From assembly GCF_016906535.1 (NCBI RefSeq), contig NC_057376.1:372001-436000 (forward strand): DNA of 64,000 bases, given 5' to 3'. This DNA is from Rhizoctonia solani (taxonomy: Eukaryota > Basidiomycota > Agaricomycetes > Cantharellales > Ceratobasidiaceae). The translations under genes and the position numbers were made by a program. This document shows positions 1 to 14,984 of this stretch, piece by piece. The notes below the pieces were generated by a model that was given only the letters and a program-made list of their open reading frames with translations, ran no database searches and was not told where the DNA came from. The first letter of the stretch is position 1; the number at the start of each line of letters is the position of its first letter.

Positions 1-86
1 TATACCCGACGACCATCACCGAAAAATTCATTTCGTTCATTAGCACATCAATAAACCCCCCACCCCAGCAACAGACCCCGACTCAC

Positions 87-3725
<3,639 letters not shown>

Positions 3726-4020
3726 TTATATTAAGTATCATTAATATTTGCACAGCCACATGATGACGCTGATGGTTCTTCACAGGACCAGGACCTTTAC
3801 AGTAGGATTTAAGGTAAGGCTATCCGTACCCCTGTAGCTAGAATTCCAGAAAAAAAAAATAACCAAGAGGCGAAATACCTATCGGATCGCTTCGCTCGGT
3901 CAACTATATTACGCACTACTTGCTTGATGTCGCACACTGTAACGCATGCATTGTAATGACTATGAACTAGAGACAAAGAGGCAAGGAAACACCCTGAAAC
4001 GATAACATATGTCGTGGATA

Positions 4021-6798
4021 CTAACTCTGGGAGGTCGAACTGCCTTTGGCCACCTCTTCTTTTCTCTCTTCTTCTGAGGTCGCCTTCTCAACATCTCTGC
4101 TTTCCGCTGAAGTTGGAGACCCGAGGGCAGGCTCGCTCGATTCGTCTATTTTAGGATCGGCCTCGCCGGCCTTCTTTTGACCACGCTCAACTTGCCTGAC
4201 GAGGGTATAGGATCTGATGAAGAGAATGCAGACTGTGCCAACAAAGAGGAGTGGTGTCATCACGATCCTAAACGGGTCGACCACATGAGTGATTGCTTTA
4301 ATTATCACATGAAAAGGCAACACATACCAAATCGTTGACAAACTGCGGGTGAATGCGTGCAGAACTTGCTGGCGAAGCTCCTCTGGCTAAACGTTGGCAC
4401 AGCGCGCAGTCAGTCAACATCCAAAATAAATCAAAATGAAACAGACCTGGATGTATTTCAGTTGATGAACATTAGTCTCCAACTCTCCTTGAGAGAGGTC
4501 CGCCGCAGAGAATCCAGATACGCTTGCCAGGCGACGCTTAGCCTCAGATGCATAAATAGCTCCTCCGACTGATATTCCAATTGTTCCACCAAGGGTTCTG
4601 GGCGATTGTCAGCTTAATCTTACGTAACGGAGCAAAGCGACATACCTAATCAACCCAAATGCAGCAGTAGCAGTAGCCATATCCTGAATACAGTTAGAAA
4701 TTTTCAAAAGAGAATATGTTTCACTCACTTTGAGAGGCATTGCTGCGTGCAAACCGATAAGGGGAGTCTGGAACAAGCTGCCCACACCCAGAGCAGCAAC
4801 GGCCAAGAAAATCTCTTGTTTGGCACTGGCGTCCCAGTAATTAGTAGTTGCTAAGTTCAGTTGTTTGACGAGACCTACAGAGATGTTTTCTCATCGAGCA
4901 TGATCTGCGCGAGGTTGAATGGTAATGCTAATCATTTGTGGTCGATTGCAGTAGTAAAACTTACCAAAAGTCCAAATCCTAGAGTCATTACCGGCTAGCA
5001 TTCCGATGGTCAGCAGTACGTAACGTACAATCAACGTAGCACCCACCCAGGAAAACCACATCGCTGGGCGGTATTTCCTCATTCGTGTAACCACTAGCCC
5101 TGAAACAATAGCAACAAGAGCGCCACCTAAACTAAATGGAAACATTTTGATACCAGCCAGGATAGCGCTTGCTCCCAATATCTGAAAATACAACGGAAGA
5201 TCTAGCATTGAGTTAACAATTAAGTTTGTTTAGCCAGCGGTGTAATTTAAACTCACAGTACGACGCTGAAAAGAATGCCATTGCGTGAATGAACACTGAT
5301 ATGAGCAGCATGGCCGTAGTTCTGGTCTTGAATAGCCTAGGCGGGATAATCGGGCTCCGAGATGTCATGATTTCATTGATCGAGCCCGCAATCAAAAGGG
5401 CGCCGCCAACAACAATGAGTGCAATGGTTTTCGCTGATCTCCAGTTGGACTCTCCAGAGTTGAATCCGACCAGTAGAAGGACAACGCCTGACATAATCAG
5501 AAAGAGCCCCAAGAAATCGAATTCAGCGACATATTGTGAGAGTGGTTTTTTTGGAGTCGGGTTGAGGCGGAGACGGATTAGTGCTAAGGCCGCCAGACCT
5601 CCAGTTGGCAAGTTCTAGATATGGAAGTGAGTAAGAGCTCGACAAACAGTCGATGTTATGCTTACAACCCAGAAACACCACCTCCATGAAACTACGAGCG
5701 CCACAGTATGAGTTTCCACCAAATGCAGGTGATTTATTGAACTGACGCACCTTTATCAGCAAATACGCCTCCAACTAAAGGCCCAACCACACTTGCAATA
5801 CCCCAGGTTGCTCCGATGGCACCGGTGTATTTCCCTCGTTCCTAGTGCAGATGTGAGCAGAAAACGTGTCGTAAGAGTAGTCAACTGACCTCGAGAGTTA
5901 CAATATCGCCAATTGTGATCATAACCATCTGAATGATACCTCCACCTCCAATACCCTGGACCCCTGAGATGTATTGATATTAGGTCGACGGACGAACTTT
6001 AGAGCCAATACATACCTCGGCATATTGCGAGCCAGGCAAAGTTCTGGGCGGCACCGCAAAGAGCAGATCCAATCAAAATACAGCGATGGCTGCAAACAGA
6101 ATGGGTTTTCTGCCGATGATGTCCTAAACGAAGGGTGAATAAGAACCCTGATTGATAGCCTTTCGTAACTTACAGATAGCTTCCCATACAGCGGCGAAAG
6201 ACCTGATGACTAATGTCAGAGTGAATGTGTACAACGCTCCACCTGTATGACTCACATGCACTAGTTAAAAGATAGGCAGTCCCAACCTATAAAACATAAG
6301 CCATCGTAAATATCTGGTAACGCGTTGCTGCTCACCCACGAATACCCCGAAGAGCCCCCAAGATCCGAAATCATTGCTGGTAGAGCAGTACTATTGGGAT
6401 TTAGTGATAAATCGCACAGTGTAAATAAGTTTCTTACCTAACTATTGTTTGGTCCATTGCGGCCAGGAATACCGTGAGCATAAGCCTGGTGCCCGAATGT
6501 TAGGCGACGAGACCTCTTGCGAAGAGAAAATTAACACACCCAGGAAAAACAAGCTTCAGGTTACTAAACGACAAAAACATATTAATTTGGTATTCGTAGT
6601 GGATCATGGAGTGGCTACAAAAACTCACTTATGAGGGATTTTATGAACCTCTCCTTCTTTCCAAGCCTCTCCTGGCTTTCCTTTCTTTAGTTGGGCTTTC
6701 TCTACGTCACCAGACGCGCCCGCATTATTCGCAATGGTAATGTCGTCAGCATCAGCAGCGTTGTATCGTGAGTTGTTTTCGACAAGATTGCTCGCCAT
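4021..6798 (-). CDS. MFS drug:H+ antiporter, DHA2 (14-TM) type
   Basis: Plasma-membrane or vacuolar proton-driven exporter of the kind linked to drug and toxin resistance. The ATG is at 6798, followed by a hydrophilic N-tail. The spliced protein then shows [28 protein letters not shown] (motif C-like first TM), [10 protein letters not shown], the loop motif [58 protein letters not shown], then [14 protein letters not shown], which is typical of 14-TM fungal MFS. Later exons give further TM segments ([52 protein letters not shown]) and a charged C-tail ending KGSSTSQS. About ten short introns. One frame break at 6076/6077: [12 protein letters not shown] needs one more base (TT_ TTG). I treat it as a sequence artefact, not a dead gene. 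Substrate cannot be told. Confidence 0.9.
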
Positions 6799-7430
6799 AT
6801 GTGTTCGAGGCTAGGTTGACAAAGTCGAGGAGCGGGTAGGCCAGGTGCTCCCCAAACGTCCCCCAAAGACTGATAAATGGCAATCCCTTGGCTCAGCTGA
6901 CTGATCATGATTCTCGCCCACGATCCTCATGAGTATCGAGAGTTCTTCTCCGTTTCGTCGTCGGCAATTTCGGCACGCGGCGCTTAGCAATGTGGCCGGC
7001 TCTTGTTCCTTGTGTGGTTATATTTAGCCGGCTTCCCAGCAAAGATGTCACCACCCCGATGAGGCAGCGGTCGACGCGTATGCATAAACATGACGTAGGT
7101 GTTATGGTACTACGACTAAATGACTTTGGTCTAGACAAACTTAGTTCACAATAAGCAAAACCACAGTCCCATTTTGCCGAAACCAACAAAAACACAGGTG
7201 GTCAAGTCATGTGCCTGATCGTACTGGTCTAAATCCAATTTCGGTCAGGACAATGAAGACTCATTCAGATGTATTAAATTTACTTGGTCTTGAAGATAGT
7301 TTGAAGTGAAACAACTTGGTCAATAGGCCATAGTGCGGTGGCACTATTAAAACCCCTCTGTCGTCTACGCCGCTCTCTAACCTACCGTATCCCATCTCCG
7401 GTTCGCACACACTACATCCTACATCTCCTC
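6799..7430. other. Intergenic, divergent promoters of MFS gene and small plus-strand gene
   Basis: No supportable coding exon. A pyrimidine-rich stretch with CCTCT/TCTAAC precedes the plus-strand start at 7431. Open frames here (e.g. 6905-7195 minus) lack homology-like patterning. Confidence 0.5.
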
Positions 7431-7972
7431 ATGTCTGACCGTGTATGTTTGTCCTTTATTCACCTCAGTTTAACTCTGACTATTTCTTCTTACCTAGTTC
7501 GTTGTTTTCGTTACAATCGTTCCCAAGACTCCTGAGCAGCAGAAGGACGTGATTCAGCTCCTTCACGATGTTCGGCCCGCTTGGCTAGCACTCCCAGGTA
7601 GCCTGTCCCACGGTAAATTCATCAACATCATTCTACTCGGCTTATCTGATTATGTGGTTAGACGTGGGAACTGCCAGAGATAGAGATGAGCTGGGAACGG
7701 TCTACTTGACTGAAATATGTATGTATGATTTACTAGGATGGGTATTACCCAGCTAACTGTGTGGGTTATCTAGATTCGTCACCACAAGGCCTCGCTGACT
7801 TCTCAAAAATCCCAGAACATGATCAGATGAAGGAGGTTTGTCACCCACTAGCGGGTTCCTAAGAATACGATCTAACATTGTTATTATTATTTTACAGAAA
7901 TTGATGCCAATCATCCAATCAGACAAGTTGGTGATTACTCAAGTGGTGACCAATGGTGAATTCTCAAAGTAG
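7431..7972 (+). CDS. Small ABM-like (dimeric alpha/beta barrel) protein
   Basis: Five short exons (7431-7442, 7498-7597, 7662-7718, 7774-7835, 7898-7972), all with GT-AG borders and compatible phases, encode about 101 residues and end at TAG. The product starts MSDR-FVVFVTIVPKTPEQQ, continues with VGTARDRDELGTVYLTEIY and SSPQGLADFSKIPEHDQM, and ends QVVTNGEFSK. The pattern of a first beta strand, an EQQ helix, a central VYLTEIY strand and a HxxM-type helix resembles the antibiotic biosynthesis monooxygenase (ABM/YgiN) fold, whose members oxidise quinols or act as cofactor-free monooxygenases. The family assignment is inference from this pattern; no catalytic residues can be named. It converges on the formate dehydrogenase gene, the two stop codons being about 210 bp apart. 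It was assembled by hand from exons too short to show as ORFs. Confidence 0.6.
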
Positions 7973-8180
7973 AATAGTTATCCTCAGATCACATCCATCC
8001 CCAATAATTTTGACCGTAAACCACTGTCGGAATTGATATAACGAATAAGCAAAACTTGAGATATGGTTCGAAAGCAAAACAGTTTCAATTAGAGGATGAT
8101 TATATGCTACTGTACATTCAGATATCAGATTCGTTATTCATTAACGAGCGTTCTTATTATGCGTTCAGGCACTTTTGAAA

Positions 8181-9726
8181 TCACTTCCTTTGGCCATCTG
8201 TTTGTGTGGTGGATTAGCAACATCATTCCCTGTTCCTATAAAATAGACTCACAGTTGGGAGTGACGTATTTCCCGCCATCAACGATAACATTGCCCTTTT
8301 CCTGAGGCTTCCCATCGAAGAAGTTTTCGAGAATCTTCTTGGTGCCCTCCGCGTACCTGATTTGCGCGTCGAGGGTGGTGCCAGAGTAGTGGGGAACCAT
8401 TCCGTTTCCTCCACCAAGAGGGTTCTTCATCGTGCGCCATGGATGGTCAGCAGGCGCTGGCTGAACGTCCCACACGTCTCCGGCGTATCCATTGATCTGC
8501 CCGCTCTTTAGAGCTTCGGCAATAGCCTGACGATCCGCGATGGCACCTCGAGCAGTGTTCACTATCCAGGCACCCTGATTTAGAGGAATGATATCAGATA
8601 TGTTTCATGCGGTTTATGAATCAGTTGTACCTTCTTGAAGTGCTTGAGCAAGTCTTTGTTAATCAAACCCTTGGTACCTTCATGCAAGGGTGCGTTCACG
8701 GTGACCAAGTCGCACTGAGACACGAATTCCTTGAGGTCATGCACACGACGTACTCCAACGGCCTTCTCTAAGTCAGCTGGGAGACCATTGTAGTCGTAGT
8801 AGAGGAGCTCCTTGCAGTTGAAAGGCTTAAGACGTTCGAGAACTCGGTATCCGATCCTGAATTTCGCCAAGTTATATTATGGACAGAAAAATCACTGAAT
8901 TTCAAAAACTCACCTGCCAGCACCAATGGTTCCGATGACTTTGCCTTCCAGATCGAACGCGTTCCTCGCGATGTCACTAACTTTCCACTCCCCCCGCTCG
9001 ATCATCTCGTGCGCTGGTACAAAGTTACGGACCAAGAGAAGGATATTCATCATGACATGCTCGGCCACCGAAACCACGTTTGAACCGGTGACTTCCATGA
9101 CTGAAATCTTTCGCTCCGCCGCTGCATTCAGATCGACATGGTCGGAGCCAACTCCAGCAGTGAGGGCGAGTTTTAGTTTGGGTGCCTTTTCTATGAGTGC
9201 ACGAGTAAGGTAGCCTAACAGAATTTTAGTTCGAGGTCAAAAGCGTGGTGTAAAACCTGTATTTACCAGGGTGGAATGGCGTTGTGATGAGAATATCAGT
9301 GGTGGGCAAATGCTTCTGGAATTCGCTGTTTGGGCCTTCCTTGTCGCTTGTTACCTAGTTTCGGGTTTGGGTGCACTGACATTAGCGTGCTAGTATATCG
9401 CACTTACAACTAGTTCGTGACCTCGATCCTTGAGCCATTTCTCGATACCGAGCTAGTCAAGTTGATCAGCATGGTCACCAATAAGATCATTATCTACTCA
9501 CCCTGTTCTCTGTGGTGCCCAATAGACGAGGTTCTTGCTCAGCAGCCTTGCCTCCATCGTAAAGGATTGCCAAGACCTATTTGTCATAATAAAAGGGCAT
9601 ATTAATAAATAATACATGAGTGATCAGAGATGACCAGACCTTCAATCCTCGTTGCTGGGATAGAACACTGCTCGTAGAAAGTGTCCTGGGGACGGTGGTC
9701 CTGAGCATACGAGTGGCATTCAGCAT
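8181..9726 (-). CDS. FDH1: NAD-dependent formate dehydrogenase
   Basis: Oxidises formate to CO2 with reduction of NAD+, detoxifying formate or yielding NADH. It belongs to the D-2-hydroxyacid dehydrogenase superfamily. The spliced protein starts [20 protein letters not shown], an Arg/Ser/Thr-rich amphipathic leader that suggests mitochondrial import, then [20 protein letters not shown]. Core motifs seen are [11 protein letters not shown] (substrate-binding region), [12 protein letters not shown], the Rossmann loop [14 protein letters not shown] (GxGxxG), [40 protein letters not shown] and the catalytic-His segment [12 protein letters not shown] last mini-exon gives the C-terminus PNYGQRK. At least six introns, with no frame damage seen. 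Length of about 380 residues suits the family. Confidence 0.95.
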
Positions 9727-10345
9727 TATTAAGTATTGAATGTGTAGAGTTGAGTGAGTTGAGTCGAGTGGATTCTAAGTCGTGGGTGATGCTCTACTCA
9801 CCAAGTTCAGACCTGTATAAGTACTCGGTCGATATGAAGGGTTGTATCATACACATCTTCTGGAACCAACAGGGCCATTTTTGCGGACTGACAGTATCCT
9901 ATTTTCTCTTGACATTCTATGACCGGAATGACGGCATGCACCAGATTCCAGTGACCCCTAGCCGTCGTTGGCCCTGGTAGAGCGACATCCGGATACCATT
10001 TGACCGTGTGAACGCCGCAGCCACATGGTAGAGACATCATGAATGAACCAGATGATCGAATAGAAGTCGGATATCTATATTGCAGATGCATGTTCCGCAA
10101 GCCCAGGATAGTTGCTATTGTTAAAAATAGACGAATGAAAGGCGAAGGGGATGTCGACTGATAAACCATCTTCTTCTGATAGTCGAGATACCATCTTTGG
10201 GAGGATAAAAGAGCAGCGGGCTGGCTAAATATGGTAATTAAACGAGGACAACTCGGCCCGAAACTTATTCTGGGCCAGGGATTGAGATCCTCACGTGATC
10301 GGCAGAGGATCTCTCGTCATCGACGATCACGACTCTTGGGGCAAA
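9727..10345. other. Intergenic region between FDH and F-box gene
   Basis: Divergent 5' region of two genes. The minus frame at 9807-10169 has no recognisable features and no splice support; nothing else is evident. Confidence 0.4.
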
Positions 10346-12275
10346 ATGCCAAAACGACCACACTCGCCTTCACTCAACTCTGTGCTTTCCGTAAAGCATG
10401 TACATACCCATTCCGTAAATTTTCCTAATCGGCATTCTGTTTCTAATTTCGATACCATCTTGTCTGACGAAACAGTTTTGGGTATCTTTGCATATCTTGA
10501 CCCGTACCATCTATGTTTGGCTCGACTTGTAAATAAACACTGGGACCGTCTGGCAACAGATAATCACGTACGTTGAAATATTGGCGATAGCTTCTTTATT
10601 AACTCTAATTCAATCAGCTTTGGAGGGTCATGTTTCTAAGGGAGTTTTCTCGAAGCAGACTTCGTGGTTCTCGTGGGTTTGCTACTCAACCAAACCGTGA
10701 GATTAAGCCTCTGCCTAGTAGGGCGCAGGCCCATGGCGAAGGACAGAACTCGGACGATTATCTTCCCGAGAACTTTGTCGACTGGAGATGGATGTTTAGG
10801 TAATTAGTCAGATTGCCGGTCAACAAACAGGATTGAACAGCTTTGCACCATCGGGTTTGTGATAGAGTGTCGAGCAATTGGAGCAGAGGTATGCTCATTT
10901 GGTCTCGATATGGGCTTGAGCTCTAATTCTATGTAATTAGGTCGCTGCACTGCAACAGTACAGCGAGGTTCCTCTCGCTCTGCGCTGGAACACAGCCTGC
11001 TGGCATCGTCCAGAGAACCCTATAGCAGCATCACTGAGCACATTAACTACTCAGACTCTCCCCATGCTAGCCACGTGCTTCTAGTGGGTGATTTGACTAT
11101 ATATGCCTCTGGTCAAACTACACTTGCTCCTACAGTATATGTATTTCGCGACGCCATCAACTCTGGGCTACGAATCCGATATGAACCAGCATTCAATGAG
11201 CAGGTGTTCGTAACTTCACTGTGCCTTGATCATAGCTCAGCCAACATACGGCTGGCCATTTTCTACTCTGATCGCACTTGGGCTATTCACACTGTCGACT
11301 ACGAACGTCGTTGTTCAACTACCGACTTTACATCCTCTCGTTCAAGAGACTTGGTGTCAAACACAACCATTGTTAAAGCGGTGTTTCATCATCCTCTTCT
11401 CATAACACTGTCGTCTTCCTTCCGAATGTGCATATATTACCTTCCAACTCCACCGGCGCCTCCTGTTTTGAAACACACGCTATCATCTTATAGCGGGTTT
11501 GCTCCGCTGACAATGACTCTTGCTCGTTATCGAACGCCTGATCAATACCGGGTATTACTTGCACACGCAAGTCCCATCTATCCTGCACATTGGGGCCCAT
11601 CGGCTACAGACATTATGATATCAATTCAATCCATCCTAAATCCATCTCAGTCAAACGCCCTATCCCCAATGACGCCGGGCGTGCGCATTTTATCTTCATC
11701 TAGTACTAATAGCCAACTTCCAGTCGGGTGGATTCCAGATGGTAGTCCCGATGGTATACCAGAAGAATTACGCCTGCGTTGGCTACGCAAGGTATCGTAT
11801 GTAAGTGGTATTCAAACGGACGGTAGGTTTGTTGTATTTGCAAGTGATGACGGGGGAATTCAGGTAAGGATGCTTCAAATCTCATAGCAACTTGGATAGT
11901 GAATCTGTTAACTTGAATTAGGTGTATCGACTTCTACGTAATGCGCGTCTGTTATACGAACGTACGCTATTTCCACCGGCACATGCCCCATCTCCCAGAG
12001 CCCTCAGTGTCGCGGACTCACGTTGCGTTTGTGCTACTAGAGATGGTGGCCTTTGGGTATGGGATCTTGAAAGTGGTGTTGGTATACGGGCTATTGCCAC
12101 CCATTCTAGTCAAGTTTTCGATGAACTCGAAGCAAACTCGACGGGGTCTGATCGCGAAGAAGCACCTTTTACACCCAGTGGACCTCATACGATTGTTCGA
12201 ATTGCATTTGACGCGCATAAGATTGTTGTTGTTGATGATAACGATATATTGTACACATACAACTTCGATACATAG
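10346..12275 (+). CDS. F-box protein with WD40/beta-propeller-like C-terminal region
   Basis: Putative substrate-receptor subunit of an SCF ubiquitin ligase. Five exons (10346-10568, 10618-10799, 10866-10888, 10941-11873, 11922-12275) join in phase. The N-terminus MPKRPHSPSLNSV is followed by the F-box: LSDETVLGIFAYLDPYHLCLARLVNKHWDRLATDNH-LWRV (about residues 38-78). A micro-exon encodes VSSNWSRG, linking to a long region with propeller-like strands: HVLLVGDLTIYAS, GRFVVFASDDGGIQVYRLL, CVCATRDGGLWVWDLESG and KIVVVDDNDILYTYNFDT. Repeats are degenerate, so the number of WD blades is unclear. The 23 bp micro-exon is chosen because the alternative frame of exon 4 hits a stop. The target protein is unknown. 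Confidence 0.85.
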
Positions 12276-12770
12276 GCTATTTAGACCACTTAGATTAGTA
12301 TAATTGCAATGACTGGACAGTTATTGGAGCTTTAGAAAATATTCTGATGGCGCGCGCAAGGTGGTTGATTAAAATCTGTTACTTTGCTCCATTAGGACTC
12401 CATAGACAATACAGGGGATATATTAGTGCCTATTCCTAGGATCCTGAAGAGCCTGTGAGTACAACAATTCGCAACTTTAAACTCAGGAAATCAAGACAAA
12501 ATCAAGACATATTGTTGAGGTCAGTTGGAGACTACTTATCCGAACTTCCCTACTTCCGGTCCCAGAGGTCCGTAACGCTTGGAGAGAAATAGGTGTATAA
12601 TATGGAGTCGGTGAGCCATTTAAAACTCTATGGAGTGGTCGGTACGTTTCGTGAGTGATGAGATTCAAAGGGAAGCAGGTTTTCCTAGGAGGCCTGGTGT
12701 ATAGGTAGTGCATATATTCCATTCCACAAAGCGAACGATGTACAAATTGTTATTCCTAAGTATATTGTAC
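12276..12770. other. Intergenic, convergent 3' regions
   Basis: Between the stops of the F-box gene and the first AA9 gene. AT-rich, with no supported coding sequence. Confidence 0.4.
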
Positions 12771-13812
12771 TCAACCGGACCAGACAGCTGGGCCAGGAGG
12801 CGTGTAGCTGGTGACTGGTGGCCAGTAAATGTTGATCAAGATCGAGGGGTCGGTGGCTAGATTTGGAGTTGATTAGATTTAATAAGTGCTTTTCGGTTTT
12901 GGACAAACCTGAGTAGGCGCCTGGGATCGAAACTTTGGACGGGTTGCCCGAACCACCTCCAGTGACATTGATTTGGGCACAGCTTATCTATATGAACCCC
13001 TGGGATCAGTAATCTGCATACACAAAGTGCGTAACAAATCGGAACTTACGTAGAATTGAGCACCACCAGTTGAGGATGCGCCTGTACACATAATACTTGC
13101 ATTAGCGTTGGTTGACAAGAACTAGTAGAATATAACCAACCGTGCAAAGCAATGTGCTCGACGCGAAGAAGGTATTGACCCGCGGGGGTAGATGCGGGGA
13201 TCTTGAACTTGAAGTTCTGTACGTCTGCGATACAATGAAGGATGAATGCCTGAGCTCAGAATGAGGATGGTAGTACGAACTGTCTGAAGGCCATTTCAGA
13301 GCACCAGTACTGAAGTCAGCACCAACTTGGTAGATCTTAAACCAGTTGGCGCCACTGCCGTCCCAAGTTGCAGCAGTTTGGCCCGATGGTACCTTTCCGA
13401 GGTAGACCAACAAGGACCAGGATGACTTAAAGCTGTATTTATTGATGGTTAGGTGGGCTATCGTGTATTGTCTCAGCCAAACATACGAATATCAGACTGG
13501 AAGCCGACGGTTGAACCAGCTGGAACCGTTGCAGTGGATGTCTTGCTTCCGGATGCAAGGCCACCGGCATTGCACCGAATGTCAGTCGAGGAAACATCAG
13601 TGAGCTACCAAAGTGGGGTGGATGTGAGCGCGTTTATTCAGACCAAAACGCGGGTGGCTTACCGGTGAGTTGATGTTTGTGTTAGCACGTACGTAGACGT
13701 ACTCTCCGGTTACAGTACCCGCAGCGTCGATAAGTTTAGTGAAACGATAGTGAGCCAGAGCTGGCTGGATGGCGGCAGCCGCAAGAGCAACGAGCGCAAT
13801 GATAGACTTCAT
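12771..13812 (-). CDS. AA9 lytic polysaccharide monooxygenase, copy 1
   Basis: Secreted copper enzyme that oxidatively cleaves cellulose or related beta-glucans. The signal peptide MKSIIALVALAAAAIQPALA is followed directly by His (HYRF), the N-terminal residue of the histidine brace. Further diagnostic parts: VTGEYVYVRANTN, the SHPGPLLVYLGKVP segment with the second copper His, WDGSGANWFKIY, a segment ending in RVEHIALHG, the GAQFYISCAQ block with the conserved Gln/Tyr of the active site, and the C-terminus INIYWPPVTSYTPPGPAVW. No CBM1 is attached. About seven introns. One net -1 break at 13413/13414: HPGP-LLVY needs one more base (CC_ TTG). The gene closely resembles the second AA9 gene at 25950-26986. 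Confidence 0.93.
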
Positions 13813-13870
13813 TCTGATTTTGGTCCGAAGCGTTGGATGGTGTTGGATACTGATCACTACGATAACATAC

Positions 13871-13877
13871 TTTTATA
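13871..13877 (-). promoter_or_regulatory. TATA box of AA9 copy 1
   Basis: TATAAAA on the minus strand, about 60 bp upstream of the ATG at 13812, in the usual position for a strongly regulated fungal gene. Confidence 0.6.
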
Positions 13878-14984
13878 TGCGCAATAAAGGCGCATAGTCG
13901 GAGGTGTTGGTTTCGACGCGCATGATGCACTCCCAAGGTTACAACTCGTAATTGAGAGCATGTGATATGATTGCCGGAAATAACCCAAAGTTCGCCCGAA
14001 TTGGCAGCCAATTCCGAGAATACCATACACACAGCTGTACGTTGCTTCACTTGCCGAACGAATCATAGACCAAAAACCGGTGTATTAGTCGGAGCAATTG
14101 AATTCCAAGTGTAAATAGAGTAGTCCTAGTAAATCCGGTAACCAGCCAATCGTCCGGGGTTTCTAGTCAGGCTTGCCTCTTCGACTCTCCCTATCAACGG
14201 TCGGTCAAAAGCCGAGAGATCCTAGTAGCAATATGTAATATAAACTGTCATGGAGTATAGAGGTTGGTATATGTCCGCGTTTGGAAAAGAAGCTTTCTTA
14301 GCAGTGCAGTCATATGGCCACCTTTCGTTACCTAGTGCCTGTATTTCATAGAAATGACCCACTAACAGAAGGTTCCCAATCAGCCGAAGTGAAGTTTCCT
14401 CTCGTCCAGTCACCCGAGTCTCCAAGGAATGACGAAACAGCACATAAGACGGGCTCATCGAGAAGTACAATCGCGACGACAGTTCTGGATTAAGCTCGGT
14501 AGAAAGTGGTCAACCCCCAGACTTGGAATGAAGCTTGATATGAAGAAGTATACGACTAGTGTGAACGGAAACAGGTGACACACTGGGTTCTGGAACACGA
14601 TAAGAGATAACGCTATTTTGACCACCCCGGTTAACGACCCGATAGGTCTGCACTGTGTCGTTGTGGATCAACTGGACCTTTGATCATGAAAGTATGGATC
14701 AACCGAGACAATTTTGGATGAGATGGGCGAAATTAAAGCGATCCATCACGTTAGTTCAACGCCCGGGCTAAATGAATCCAGATAGCTGATGCATTTCCTT
14801 AAGCAAGGAGCTCAGCTCGCCTTGGTTCATTTCCAGCATGATAAAAATACAAGTCATTCGTAATCGAACCCAAATCTAAATAACGGCCCGCATTGCAGTC
14901 GCGAAACCCAACCCTCGATGGTCGACCTACGAAAGTACGCTTAGCTCTGTGCGTATCTAACAAAAACCAATCACCTCACCTGCT
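13878..14984. other. Intergenic, about 1.1 kb
   Basis: Upstream of AA9 copy 1 and downstream of the HbrB-like gene. Open frames at 13857-14066 and 14222-14470 (minus) show no protein-like pattern. It probably holds LPMO promoter elements, but I could not identify specific sites. Confidence 0.4.

Noticed and set aside
9807..10169. 120-residue minus frame upstream of the F-box gene
   Set aside because: Composition looks random and there is no promoter, splice or family support.
10810..10865. Alternative exon in the F-box gene (frame IEQLCTIGFVIECRAIGAE)
   Set aside because: It forces exon 4 into a frame with an early stop; the micro-exon VSSNWSRG keeps the whole gene open.
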